Below, piece by piece: positions 1-11,222 of a stretch of DNA of 64,000 bases. This stretch comes from Cryptomeria japonica (Eukaryota > Streptophyta > Pinopsida > Cupressales > Cupressaceae), in the NCBI RefSeq assembly GCF_030272615.1, contig NC_081406.1, positions 267,707,692 through 267,771,691 of the forward strand, written 5' to 3'. How positions within the stretch are numbered: the first letter of the stretch is position 1; each line of letters opens with the position of its first letter. A model generated the notes under the pieces. It saw nothing but the letters and a program-made list of their open reading frames with translations, did no database searches and was not told the origin of the DNA. The translations under genes were made by a program, and so were the position numbers.

Positions 1-960
1 ATAAACATCCATCTACTAGATACACATCTAATCAATTTAGACATTAATCAAATGAACATAATATGCAAATAGAAATACATAACTCAACATATAAATTTCC
101 CTAGGGTATCTCAACACCATTAATTACGAAACCCAAAACATAATTACATCATATTCACTTAACATAATCAACTCTACTTAAACATTTATTTTCTACAATA
201 TATAAAGAATCATCCAATTACTTAATCTACTAAGAATACAATCTATCATTATCCAGTTCTAATTATTTTCCTAGATTGATTTTAAAAGCACCAATGGCAA
301 ATGATCCTAATACGCATTGTTTTAATGTCAATATTATCATAACATCATTAATCCTTTCCTAATATTAACCACCTCTTATCTATTCCATTTCCTTATAGCA
401 ATAGGAATCCACATAACAATAATTACATAACCATTCCAAGAGATAAACACAATAAGGGAAATATATCTTTTCCTACTAGAATCTTATACACATTTTCATT
501 AAGACTATTTATCAATAACTTATATAACCATAAATCCAATTCATCCTTTCCATAAATGATCCATACCCAAGACACATAAGAATTACAATGATGATTACAA
601 CATAAAATCCTATTACAAATGTCATAACCACAACCTAATACATCCTACTCCATTACATAAGAATATAAGATCACATTACATCAAATACATGGTTCTCTTT
701 TCACTAATACATCCATCTCATAAATCCTTCTAATACAATGCCATAAGAATCATATTACATTAATCTACTACATGAGTCCATCCATAAGTTGAAGACATAA
801 AGAATCCACATCCATGCACATGAGCATCCAACGAAGAACATCCCAATAGAAGAAGACATCAAACTACCTAACCATGTAGAACCAATGGAACCACCCCCCG
901 TGGTAGGAGATGACACAAGATCCCACATACACTCTAGATCTAGGCTGACACCTATCAACC
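1..960. repeat. dispersed AT-rich repeat, copy 1
   Basis: No coding sequence is seen. The stretch at about 750-960 resembles 11330-11560: both read through a Cys-poor, AT-rich tract into a matching segment with AACCATGTAGAACC or ACCATGTGGAACC followed by CTAGATCTAGGCTGACACC or CTAGACCTAGACCGACACC. The part before it has the same composition and short phrases as 10430-11330. It is therefore a member of a dispersed repeat, probably LTR or 3' non-coding sequence of an old gypsy element. Its ends cannot be placed. Confidence 0.5.
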
Positions 961-1939
961 AAAGGATTCAACCAAACCTCCTCAAATAAAACCACAAGAA
1001 CTGTTGTTCTCAAAATCTGATTCCCCTTCTAATCCCTTGGTAATAAAATAATAACTCTGTGTATGAGAGAGAAAACAAGGAGAAAGGAATTCCATAACAA
1101 CATATGACAAGGTTTGATTAACCTTCTACACTTCAAACTTGTCCAAAGTTCAGGTGGGTATACCTTTTGTGAATTGAATTCACACTTTTAAAAGACAAAT
1201 CCATAGCAAACCATTCCGAAAACCAGTGGATCTTATCACCTTAAAGCCAACTAACATAAAGAAATAAAACTTGTACTCATGTTCAGTATTGACCTACAAG
1301 ATGTTGTAAAAGATAACCACAATTAATACCAGTACCTTATCCAGGCCACAGAGTCATCTAAGTTTAAACAATACTCCCACAATAAAATATCCCCACACAT
1401 CCTATCAGCTTGGCTTCTATAGATCCCCATATATGCCTGACATGTACAAGAATTTATTCATACCAAAACTAAACTGCATTTATCAAATTCAAAGTATCCT
1501 ACAAAGAATTTACTAGTAGAAGTGATTCCTGCGTATTTAATTCCCCTCTTGAAGAGAAAATCTAAAAAGCACATCTACTTGAAGTTGCCTTACAACCCAT
1601 ATTCAAAAGGAATAACCCTAGATTACTCAAAATGAAATAGTAAATATTTGCAAACATACTCAAAGACAACACAAAGTTTAAGCTCAAAACCCATGGTCTG
1701 TATTGATATTATTTCAGAAAGTATTACAAAAACATTTGAATGTTCTCCATTAAGACTTGGAAAAAAGCTCAAATAAATTTCTGCAGCGTTTTCTTACAAT
1801 TCCTTGCGATCCCTTTTTTACTAGTCCTAGTATCCATTTAAAATAATATGGATGCATACAAAGCTTTGGAATTTCCTAGGAGAGTTTGTTACAATCATTA
1901 CTTCTTAAGAAGAAGTTACAAAACCTTTTCCAAATGTGG
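961..1939. other. no gene seen
   Basis: This AT-rich stretch lies downstream (minus sense) of the long decayed ORF that ends near 1940-2003. It would hold the 3' untranslated part or 3' LTR of that element, but I recognise no polypurine tract, LTR border or match elsewhere in the window. Nothing else is seen. Confidence 0.4.
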
Positions 1940-4900
1940 TTACAAGTCTTTTTCAACATCCGCGGCTTCTTCCACTTGTTGTTCTGTTGCAACATCTTCT
2001 AACTACTCCACATCCAGCACTGCATATTTTCTTGTCCATTCCTGATACACCTCATCAGCAGGCCATGAGAAGTTAATCACCTTTGCTTTTGTCATGGCTA
2101 ATCTTTTCCAAGAATTTCTCATTTTGTTGACCTCTGAATTCAGAAAACCATAATGAGATTTGATTTTCTCAATTTCCTCAATTGTTTTGATAAATGTGGA
2201 GGCATCCTTTGACTTAATAATTCCTTTTATTCTTAATGACAATTTGGCTTCTAATTCCTTAAGCCATATTTGTTTGTCCTTTAATTGATTTGGACTGGCA
2301 AAACCCCCTGGGAGTAATTCAAAAACTTGATCAGTGTATTCTTTCTTATACAAGTTGATCTTTCTATCCTCATTATCTACCCCTTCTATTAACTTTACTA
2401 AATCCTTTGCCATATCACAAGTAGATTTAATAATGGGGTCAGCCCCTGCCTCATCATAGGATACACAAATGAGTTCTATATCCTGCCCTCTGGGTTTCCA
2501 CTTGTAAAAAATAGGCATTAGAACAGCCTTGTCTCCATTCAGCTCATTCCACATTTCCAAAATCTTACTCATGTTATTGTACATTAGTGAGGACCCTATA
2601 GTGTTAGCAAAACTTAAAATTGTAGCCCTTACTCTCTCTTCATATTTCTTTGCATATAGGGCCTGAGCCTGTTTTAGGTTCTCCAATTCATGGGGAGTGA
2701 TCTCAATCAACTGAGAACTAGAAGGTACTAGAGATGGTGGGAATTCAATAATGGGGCTGGTAGGTGGAGGCCTTATAGGAGAAGAGGAGATCATCAATGT
2801 TGAGGACTTACCTTGATGGTATTGTCCTGCCAACTGGCTTTGTAACTTTGCAATGATGCTATCTTTACCCCTTACCTCTTCCTTAGCTTTGTTATAAGCT
2901 TTTAAAACTGTCTCCAGCTTAGTTTAAAGATCTGCTTTTTCTTTTGCCTCTCTCTCTGCTACTACAACACTAAACTTTGCAGTCTATAGCACAGTGCTAG
3001 CAACTTCCACTACCCTAGTGCTCTACACTCTTTTCACTATCATTCCTCCCAGGTAACTTGACCCTGGGGTGTCCTTATTCCTTTTATTTTCATCTCTTTT
3101 AAGAGACCACATGACCAAGGCAGCATTATCCTTGCTGAAAGTGACTCCCTGCATAGGTTTGGTCTCCTTTCTTACTGCCTCTAAAACTAAGGCATTTGCT
3201 ATGTCCCATTCAGGGAGAATGAGTACCCCAGCCTGTGCCACCATGTCTCTTCCTTGCTCGGGAGTGATGGTCTTAAATTCATCAACCATTTCTTGTTTTA
3301 TCTCTTCCTCCACCACAACTGGATCCATGTGGGGCTACTCACCTTTCCTCTTTTCACACCTAGTATTAAATTTATCAATATTCTGCTTCCACGCAAATTG
3401 CATGAAAGCTCCTGATGTGACAAAGTTATTATCAGCCAAGAAATCCTCACTGGCTTGCTTGATCTTAGGATCCCACTCCTGGCCTTTGAACTCATTAGTA
3501 GTAATGTTCATCTCAGCAGTAAGGGGCTTTTCTAGCATTCCCTCTTCCACTTCATCATATGTGTAGGCTATCTCTCTAAGACTGCCTAATTGTAATAGTT
3601 GCTTAGCTATTGCCTATTCATCTCCTATATGAATAGGGGATTGAGATGGGGAATACAAGGGATCATCAGATTGTACTTCTTTTCCCATTCTTTGTTTCTT
3701 TGGGCTGTCCTGAATGTCAATGACATCCTGTACCTTCCTCTTCCCTTTTGAGGTAGAAGGCTCCCCTTTTGTTGGCATCAACACACTATAGTTGGACTTC
3801 TTATGTAACATGTAATCACTAGGAGGAATTGCTCTGGCAGATGTAGACCTTGTTAGAACTAGTCTTGCTTTCTCAAGGTTATTCTTAATTACAACCTCCC
3901 TCTTTTCTTTCAATGTTTGCATCACATCTTCAAAACAAAGAATTAATAATTTTACCTTTTCTTCAAAGGGGTGAAAGCTGGATAGAGGATCATAGCTGGT
4001 GTCAAATTGGTGCACAAAGTCTAAGGCCTTCTTGTATGCCACCCACTTTTCCTTCCTCAGCTCTTGCTCATCTAAATCAAACTCATTCCTAATGAGGTCT
4101 TCAAGAAACTAGAATTGGTGGGGTCTACCTTTGCATATTGCCCTCTTTTTGAACATGCCATTGAAGAAATCTTCAGGGTCAACACACCTAGATACTGCAG
4201 TTGATAAATGGTAAGGTTGAAGGAAATCTTCAAAATACTTCCAACCTCCTTTAGTTATTACAAATTGATGTGCTATGGTAACTGTAGGGAAAATGGTCCC
4301 TTTACCCCTGCATGTTAGCTCTGCCTCTTGCACACTACCAATCTGCTTGAGGATTTCTGCAATTCCCACTTTGAGAGGGACCTGATAGGGCAACAAAAAT
4401 GGAGTGCCTTTGAAACCATATACTCTAAAAACTATGGAGATAGGGTATAAGTAGATATCACCCCAATTGTGGACAATTTTGATATTCTCAACAAACTCTT
4501 TTGGCCTAATAAATTCCAAAAGAACTATAGGGACTCTTGGATTTTCTGAATAGATAAGAGTCCTAATCTTGGATGCAAAGCAATTATCAAATTTTAAGTA
4601 GCTAACATCTTCTTTGTCCCATGACAGTACTGTACTCCATAACTGAATTGACATCTTTTCTCCATTCTTTTCTTTCACAAGATCCATTCCATCTGCAAAA
4701 TAGTCACTGCCCTTGAATAAAAATAGGTGCATGAGGAGGGAGTACCATCCAAAAGGCCTATCCACTTTCCCATTCTTTATTCCTACCAAGCTTTCATGGA
4801 TGGCATCAGTGATATATGAAGCATAATCAAAGGTCACTGCCAGAGAAGGATTCAAAATTTGAGCAATCATTAGCATGTAATGAGTTGGCATGTTTGCTTC

Positions 4901-5560
4901 AGCATCTTCTCCTAAAATTTGGCAGAGTGACTAGTATAATCCCTTGGCTCTAAGGGTGAACAGATTTAAAGAGAAGGGCTCCTCAGTATTGGGTCCTACA
5001 ACTGTTAATCCACCTATCTTCACAAAGAATTCTTTAAGAGGCCCATTTCTAAGGGGGTTCCTCTGCACACTGTAAACCTGAGCTAGTGATTTAAAGTTAA
5101 TAGGTTCTAAAAAATTGGTAAATTCACTAAGCCCTAAAGCATTTCTGAACTCCTCATTATTGATTTCAATGAGGGTTTTCCCATTTATATCCTTAACACT
5201 CCTTGTGATTGGGTCATAGTTGTGTGCAATCTGAGTTAGGAGATCCACATCCATGAATACTCCAAGGACTACCAATTTTCCTACATCTAACTCCCAAATG
5301 CTATTCATTGGGGTTGGGGAATGTCTCATGCCAAATCCGACCTTGAATATGCCCAACCCAGACAACCCAATCTGAGGGTCTCTTAGCCAATTTCCCTTAT
5401 CATACAATCCTTCTCCTATTTTTAGGCGAGGAGCTCTTGGCACTAACTCTTTTACCTTAGCTGCCACATTAGTTGACATTGTCAACTGTTCAAGGAAATC
5501 ATCACAAATAGCCCTCTCTTGGTAATTAACCTTTCCTAAGAACTCCCTTTTAGGTGCCAT
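1940..5560 (-). pseudogene. long element-borne ORF, nonsense-riddled
   Basis: One minus-strand reading frame runs from ATG at 5560 (MAPKREF) to a TAG at 2003-2005, or to TAA at 1940-1942 if that TAG is also a mutation. It is interrupted inside by TAG at 4931, 4109, 3614, 3335, 3023 and 2984 and by TAA at 2924, with no net frameshift over about 1,200 codons. The N-terminal 480 residues look globular. A basic, Ser/Lys-rich linker follows (around 3650-3800), then helical segments. No reverse transcriptase, integrase or zinc knuckle is present. A pattern near 4730-4860 (FDYASYITDAIHESL then FGWYSLLMHLFLF) parallels the YDLCEWL and FRFGNLIICLMLY segments of ORF2 in the gag-only elements, so remote homology is likely but unproven. 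The leader repeat array sits directly upstream. I infer cargo of a non-autonomous retroelement; function unknown. Confidence 0.65.
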
Positions 5561-5889
5561 CTTAAAAAACTATGCAAGCAACTTAATTACTAGCCCCAAC
5601 CATTTTGTAACAAATCAAAACCCCAATTAACAAATTGTTAAGTAATTGCTAAGCAAGAGTACAAGAGAACCTGTTCATGGCTTGAAGAATTCTATTCTGC
5701 ACTTGAAGAAATTTGCTCTACAACCGCTTCTCTGCAACAACTCTTCAAAATGATGCCTTCATTCAATTTATGCGAGATCATATACGGTAGTTGGGCTCTT
5801 GACTACGACATTGATACCGCATGCTTCGACCATCGCTTCAGAATTGAATTCATAGAAGAATTCAAAAATTTCAGTCCAATAGGTAACAA
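5561..5889. other. 5' leader next to the long ORF
   Basis: This is the stretch immediately upstream (minus sense) of the ATG at 5560. It is AT-rich, with no convincing ORF. It contains two phrases of the type CTTGAAGAATTCTATTCTGC / CTTGAAGAAATTTGC. It probably belongs to the transcript leader between the repeat array and the ORF. Confidence 0.35.
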
Positions 5890-7680
5890 CATGTTAGTGC
5901 ATTTTCTTTTCGCTCTTTTGCCACTTCGTAGAGCATAACATCCTCGCACATTCATCTAGCGAAGTTACGCCAACTGCTAGATCAAATCAAACTTACACTG
6001 CCTTTACCCTTTTACCTTTTTTCATCCAGCAACAGGTGAGAAATACTTTCGCTATTTCACAAAAGGTAACCTTCATGCACTTTAACCCAGCGAAGCCGCG
6101 CTGGTCGTCCGATCAGATGGGACGTGATCGGTTTTTACTCCGCTTGGTCTCACTGTGTTAGGCCCTATATCCTTTTTGCCACTTCACAGGCTTTAACCCT
6201 TGAGCACATTTCTTTCACGAAGCCGCGCCAAGTGTTAGATGGAACTCTAACCACCCGGCCTTTAACTCCAACCGGGACCGTCAACCTTTTTCACTAACCG
6301 CGCCTCATCTTGATAGCTAACGGTTTTCGCCATTTTGTGAAGCATAAACTACGGGCATCTACGGGTCATGAAACAATGAGAAGCGTTGGATCAGTCTTGA
6401 GATGAACACGTTTTAAGTGGGACCTTTATCTGAGTATTACATACCCCACTTGTTCACCAGTTAACAAATGCCAAGTGGCATTTGGCCATTAGCCCTAGAA
6501 GCCTCTTCGGGTTCAGTTTTGAGTCAACCACGTGTCTTACTTTTCTATTCCCACATAACCGCCGATTACACCTCGGCGGGCCCTCAATCACCTTTTAAAA
6601 CCATGTGCCAACAGACACATCATCATCGAGCACTACAAAATGCCGCTGCTATCATGCCACATCACGCCTTTATGTGACTTGTGTCTATCTTTCGCGACTT
6701 TGTGAACATTAATCTTTGATTGGTTTGTAGCCACGAAGTCACAGAAATCGTTAGATCAAAACAAAGTTGATCAACCTTTACCTTTATGCTTTGCGTGTCC
6801 TTTGAGCCCACTTTCTCTTTCACCATTTCGCAGGCTTTAAACTACTAGCATCTTCCCTTCACGAAGCTATGCGAGCCGTTAGATCTGGAGAACTTGCTAG
6901 TCATTTTAACAACTTGCTTAGAACTGGCAGACGTGGGCCTCTGACTCAGCTTTATCCACCTAGCATCTTGTCTCTCTTGAATTGACATGTCAACTTCTTA
7001 TTTACTGAAAGAATTTTGCGGGATCCACTTTATCCTTGCCACCTGTATCTGCCAGGTCATTTCTCATCTTGTAGTATGACTCATCTCCTTGGGCCCACCT
7101 CTTAATCCTCAAATGTATATCCGCTGAACCCTTTGATTTTTTGGCCACATGTCACTTTCTTACTTGCCATCTTAGCCAGCTGGACTGCTCGCTTGTAATG
7201 CCATGTCATTTCACTATTTCGCAAAAGCTATCTTTCGAGCATCTTTACCCTGTGAAACTATGCTAGTCGTTAGATCTCGAGGACCTGCGCATCTGTTATG
7301 CCTTTTAGTAACCTCTTTTGCCTGGGCCAAAAAAACCTTTCACTATTTTGCAGGGAATAAACTATGAGCATCTCTCAGCCATGAAACAACAAGAGTCATC
7401 GATTTCTTTTGAACTTGATCGCCTTTTAGCCAAGGAAAAGTCTTCATCGCTGGGTCCTGCCAAACCTTTTCGCCACTTCGTGAAAGGTAACTTACTTGCT
7501 TATTTTGGCTACGAAACAACACAAGCCATTAGATTCAAAACAAGATGAACTCTCATTAAGTTGGATCCTAGTGTACTCGGTCAGGGGCACTTATGCCTTT
7601 CGCTATTTCGCAGAGCTTAACACACTAGCAACTCCACCCAATGAAACAGCGAAAGCCGTAGATCTATCTGAGAGTTGCAC
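5890..7680. repeat. ten-unit leader repeat array, about 130-bp spacing
   Basis: Ten diverged units of about 70 bp can be picked out, starting near 5906, 6050, 6172, 6325, 6691, 6822, 7211, 7341, 7469 and 7600. On the plus strand each runs: TTTCGCYACTTCGCA-like start, a GCTTTAA or GGTAAC step, an ACTAGCATC-like step, then ACGAAGCCGCGC or ATGAAACAACG, ending in GTTAGATC. Most neighbours are 120-150 bp apart; two gaps of about 370-390 bp could each hide two decayed units. TTTCGC and GCGAAA segments inside units are partly self-complementary. The array lies upstream of the minus-strand ORF starting at 5560 and is noticeably more GC-rich than its surroundings. Short ORFs inside it are by-products of the repetition. 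Confidence 0.65.
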
Positions 7681-8930
7681 GACACTTACTAGGCCCGACA
7701 AACATTAGGAAAAGGCATAAGGTGTAAAATTTTACAATTATTTAACGACCGCCTAGGCACTTTTGAAGGGGGGAACACTTACACGACTTAAGGACCCATT
7801 ACTTAAATGAATAAAGTAATGCAGAAATAGAAGCCAGAGGGTTTTTTATTAGAAATTTGAGCGATTAAAAACTAAACCCTTAACCCTTAAAGACCTAGAA
7901 TAGACTTGAAGCAACTAATAGCATGCCTGGCTCAAAATTTTCAAAACTTAGCCAAGCATGGGAAAAGAAAACCCATTTCTTAAATAGTGATAACAAAAAC
8001 AATACTCCAACACATCACATGGCTAAATAAAAAGCTCAAAACATAAAGATAAGACTTAAGAGATCCAGAGGCAACACATGAAATCAAGGCTAAGGAGCTA
8101 GGACATACATGTAGGGAAGGAGTGTCATCACATGCTATCACCACAAAACAACAATGAGAACCTCGGCACATGTCCTAACATTCATGATACTCATGTGGAG
8201 CCATCTCAACCTTTAAGGATACCAAGGGAGTTTGACTTACCTAGGTTACCAAGGCCTACCCAATCCTATCCTAGATCTACATTTCCATCCCTAGGCAAGG
8301 TATTGGGGCCACAATATCCATTTCTTATCTTATTAAGGTGATTTACTTCTACCCACCTAAGATTAATTAATTAATGTTATCACTTGATTACAAGGAAACT
8401 CCCAATGAGTTATCCTGGTAGTCTATACCCCGGGTAACCTAATTGTCTAATCCTCATGACCCTAGTCACTCATATGGAAGCCCACTCCCCCTAGCATACA
8501 CCTAGACCTTAGGGTAACAAATCATACATAACACAACCAAGGGCTCTCAATAAAACATAACTTGGTTATCCAAGGTCCTCAAACCAAATAATAATTAACA
8601 CATATATGCATAACAAGAACCAATAGCCGCAAGACATAATATCAAATCACATGAAGTAACCAAGAGCCTCATAAATAATCAAGAGAAATGCACAATTTCC
8701 TCTTGTTCATCCATAAGAAACACATTCCTCCACAACAATTTAAAACCATCTTGTTGGAGCTATAAAACAATATAATATCCAATCTAAACACTACCAATAC
8801 TGGAAAACACAAGATTACCGAAATACAACCTCTGATATAAAATATAGACACTAAAAAATTGACATAGGAAGCCAAAATCAGCCCAAAACTGAAATAACAA
8901 CAAAAAGGTGTATTTGTACAAAGTTTCAAC
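7681..8930. repeat. dispersed repeat, Y segment copy A
   Basis: This is non-coding. The part from about 8090 to 8900 matches 11640-12400 in order: a GTAGGGAAGGAGTGTCATCACATGC-like phrase (11640s: AGGGAAGAGTGTCATCACATGC), then TTATCACTTGATTA with a CCAATGAG phrase, then CCACTCCCCCTA followed by CTAGACCTTAGGG or CTAAGACCTAGGG. The two copies are thus diverged repeats in the same orientation about 3.5 kb apart. I cannot tell whether they are LTRs of one element or two separate insertions. Confidence 0.5.
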
Positions 8931-8949
8931 ACATATATGATCTCTTATT

Positions 8950-9207
8950 GTGCATAAAATTTCTCCTATAGCGCATACATGATCTCATGTAGCGCATACA
9001 AGATCTCCTGTAGTGCATTCAAAACATCCTGTAGCACATCCAAAACCTCTTGTAGCACATCAAGAACCTCCTGTAGTGCATCTTGAACCTTCTATAGCGC
9101 ATACAAGATCTCTTGTCGCCCATACAATATCTCATGTCACACATAAAAGATCTCCTATAGTGCATCCAAAAGCTCATGTTGCGCATCCAGAACCTCTTGT
9201 ATCACAT
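8950..9207. repeat. 21-bp tandem array, 13 units
   Basis: A GYGCAT-type core (GTGCAT, GCGCAT, GCACAT and variants) recurs at 8950, 8971, 8992, 9013, 9034, 9055, 9076, 9097, 9118, 9139, 9160, 9181 and 9202, an exact 21-bp step kept thirteen times. Between cores the sequence is close to ACAAGATCTCCTGTA with scattered substitutions but no indels. Because 21 is seven codons, one plus-strand frame stays open and yields a heptad such as VAHPEPL; there is no other sign that this is translated. The array lies at the end of the Y repeat segment; the related copy near 12400-12510 has a different, looser repetition at the matching place. Confidence 0.8.
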
Positions 9208-10845
9208 TTGACTCAGATGCAAGGAAACTCATGACAATACATAGGAAAAAAACCCAAGCCATTCATAACTGACATAAATAAATCCAAACTATGCACACAC
9301 ACCAACACACATATATTACCAATTCCCCAAATTTTCATATGCCCATATTTTTATTTATAAAACCATATAATCAATTCTACAATAACCCAAGTTTCTCCCG
9401 ACCGACAATCTTTTCACCTGCACGATGTAGACATTATTTTAAAAAGAAAATGCAATAAAAGGTGAATTTCAACCAACTTGGAATGTAGAAGTTATGGACA
9501 AGAAAATATGAAGAAGAGCAGTATAATTCCAATCCAAGCTCCAAAACCAAATCCAAAATCCTCAGCAATGAAAATTCTCCAGAAGGCCCACCCCCGACAA
9601 AATTCAAAAACTCAATATATAGAAAATTAAACCAAAACCATGAAAATATGTCAGCCAATAAAAATAATCTATTTAAAATATATTTTATACCAATCCCTAC
9701 CCAAATACCAAAGTAAGAATAATAAAATAATATTATTTAAACTTACTAAGCTCACAACCAATAGTAAAATAGGGTAGGATAAATAATATATTAATAATTC
9801 CAAAAAGGGTAAAAAGGAAAATATTGCTATAAACAACCAATTAATTAAATAACCAAGGCACAATAAAATATAAAGGCTTGATTAAATAATTGTATCATAG
9901 AACCCAAATAAATATTAAAGCCACAACTATATAAAAAATAATAAACATTTAATTAGTATTAACAAATAATAACTCCGAATAATAATCTCTCATAATATTA
10001 AACATTAATGCCAACTATTAATTTAATTTATTATTATAAACTATATGAACCAATTAATTAATTAATTAATAATTTAATTAACCAATAATCACAACTCAAG
10101 ACAACCCAGCACAGGGTAACATAAAATACCACATGATACTCAACAACAACTCTTACCAAGAGACTAAATTGACAAGGGCAATCAACTTAAACTTGGAGTA
10201 TAGAATGAGATCTAATTCCATCTCTGATCAACTTGCCATAAGGATGAAGACACCCTCAGACCTGTGAAGCCAGGTGGAGTCGATGTCTAGTACTTGCAAA
10301 CCTGTCACCACCAATTCACATACAACAACATATATATCATGAAATAAATAGACAAGTGAAAGGGAATCACAATGTCGTATCGTGCTAATGAATGAGTTGT
10401 ATAGCATCGTCCCTAATACAAATATAGTAGACGACAATCATGACAATCGAGCACTATCATAATCATCATATCCAATATAACCATGTAATAGGGTTAGTAC
10501 ATAGTATGATACCATCAAATCACCATAAAAAATATAAACCCCACATGAATAACAAGTGTATATTGATCATCAAATATAAATCCATCATCACAATAACCAA
10601 TGAATATCATCATCCAAAACATAGGTAAATCCTTAAACATCTATCAAAAGCATCATAAAATAGTCTAAATTATAACCATATAGTCTATCAATGCACAAAG
10701 AAAGATGGATCAGGGAGGGGCACTACAATCATAATGAATCTATCCATTCCTAAAATATAGCCGGTACCAATATCGAAATAATTAAACATATGATAACATA
10801 ATTACATTACATCTTACATCTTATGCAAAATTACATTACATATTA
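9208..10845. other. AT-rich non-coding repeat sequence
   Basis: No gene is seen. From about 9650 to 10090 the sequence is almost pure A/T, with TTAATTAATTAATTAAT-like runs. The segment 10140-10330 (a decayed CTTACCAAGAG...GGTGGAGTCGATGTCTAGTAC phrase) matches 34560-34710 (TATCCAAGAAC...GGCGGAGTTGATGCCTAGTAC), showing it is another copy of the dispersed repeat around the host copia insertion. From 10430 on it resembles 420-750. Confidence 0.45.
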
Positions 10846-11004
10846 TGTTATGAGTGCAGTTGTCATTGCACCAAAATATCGACCTGTGAATTGCCATTAC
10901 AACCACTAGATTTATAGAATCCACAAGAGGCAATTAATCCATGTCACAAACCCGAGTGCTATGTTGCACACCACAAGGAGATCAAGGGTGCACACCTTGC
11001 AACA
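10846..11004 (-). repeat. TRIM 3' LTR
   Basis: This 159-bp LTR is downstream in minus sense. It starts TGTTATGAGTGC and ends CACACCTTGCAACA on the plus strand. It shares its core (TTACAACCACTAGA, TATAGAATCCAC) with the partner LTR. Confidence 0.88.
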
Positions 11005-11015
11005 ATCCCCCCAGC
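11005..11015 (-). promoter_or_regulatory. TRIM polypurine tract
   Basis: The plus strand ATCCCCCCAGC reads GCTGGGGGGAT on the minus strand, directly before the downstream LTR. This is the expected place for plus-strand priming. Confidence 0.75.
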
Positions 11016-11044
11016 GCAAGCGAGGGGTTTGAACTTGTGACCAA

Positions 11045-11056
11045 GCCCTGATACCA
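11045..11056 (-). promoter_or_regulatory. TRIM primer-binding site (initiator Met tRNA)
   Basis: The minus strand reads TGGTATCAGGGC two bases inside the upstream LTR. Plant copia and TRIM elements typically use TGGTATCAGAGC, complementary to the 3' end of initiator methionine tRNA; one base differs here. Confidence 0.85.
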
Positions 11057-11058
11057 CT

Positions 11059-11217
11059 TGTTACAAGTGTGGTTGCTGTTGCACCAAAAGATAAACCTGT
11101 TAATGCCTATTACAACCACTAGACTTATAGAATCCACTGGAGGTAGTTAATCCATGCGACAAACCCAAGCGTTGCATTGCACAACACAAGAAGACCAAGT
11201 GTGCACACCTTGTAACA
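11059..11217 (-). repeat. TRIM 5' LTR
   Basis: This 159-bp LTR is upstream in minus sense. It starts TGTTACAAG and ends CTTGTAACA on the plus strand, giving 9-bp terminal inverted repeats with no mismatch. It has the same length as its partner. Confidence 0.88.
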
Positions 11218-11222
11218 TATTA

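Larger units (their letters stand above)
10846..11217 (-). mobile_element. TRIM: miniature LTR retrotransposon
   Basis: Two direct 159-bp repeats, each starting TGTTA and ending CAACA or TAACA, flank only 54 bp of internal sequence, and the whole is bordered by a perfect 5-bp duplication TATTA (10841-10845 and 11218-11222). On the minus strand the internal part begins two bases after the upstream LTR with a primer-binding site TGGTATCAGGGC and ends in a purine run (GCTGGGGGGAT) before the other LTR. This is the classical terminal-repeat retrotransposon in miniature: reverse-transcription signals without coding capacity, moved by enzymes from elsewhere. The LTRs differ at roughly one base in five or six, so the insertion is old. 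It lies within a dispersed repeat copy. Confidence 0.9.

Noticed and set aside
3069-3566. 165-codon plus-strand ORF
   Set aside because: It lies antisense to the long minus-strand ORF, whose frame runs in phase through the same region and has the better composition.
5750-7708. Several 60-76-codon ORFs in the leader array
   Set aside because: They fall in the repeat units, differ in frame from unit to unit and show no domain.
9013-9234. Plus-strand ORF with heptad VAHPEPL
   Set aside because: It is open because the 21-bp repeat unit is a multiple of three. There is no start context, domain or neighbouring gene to support translation.
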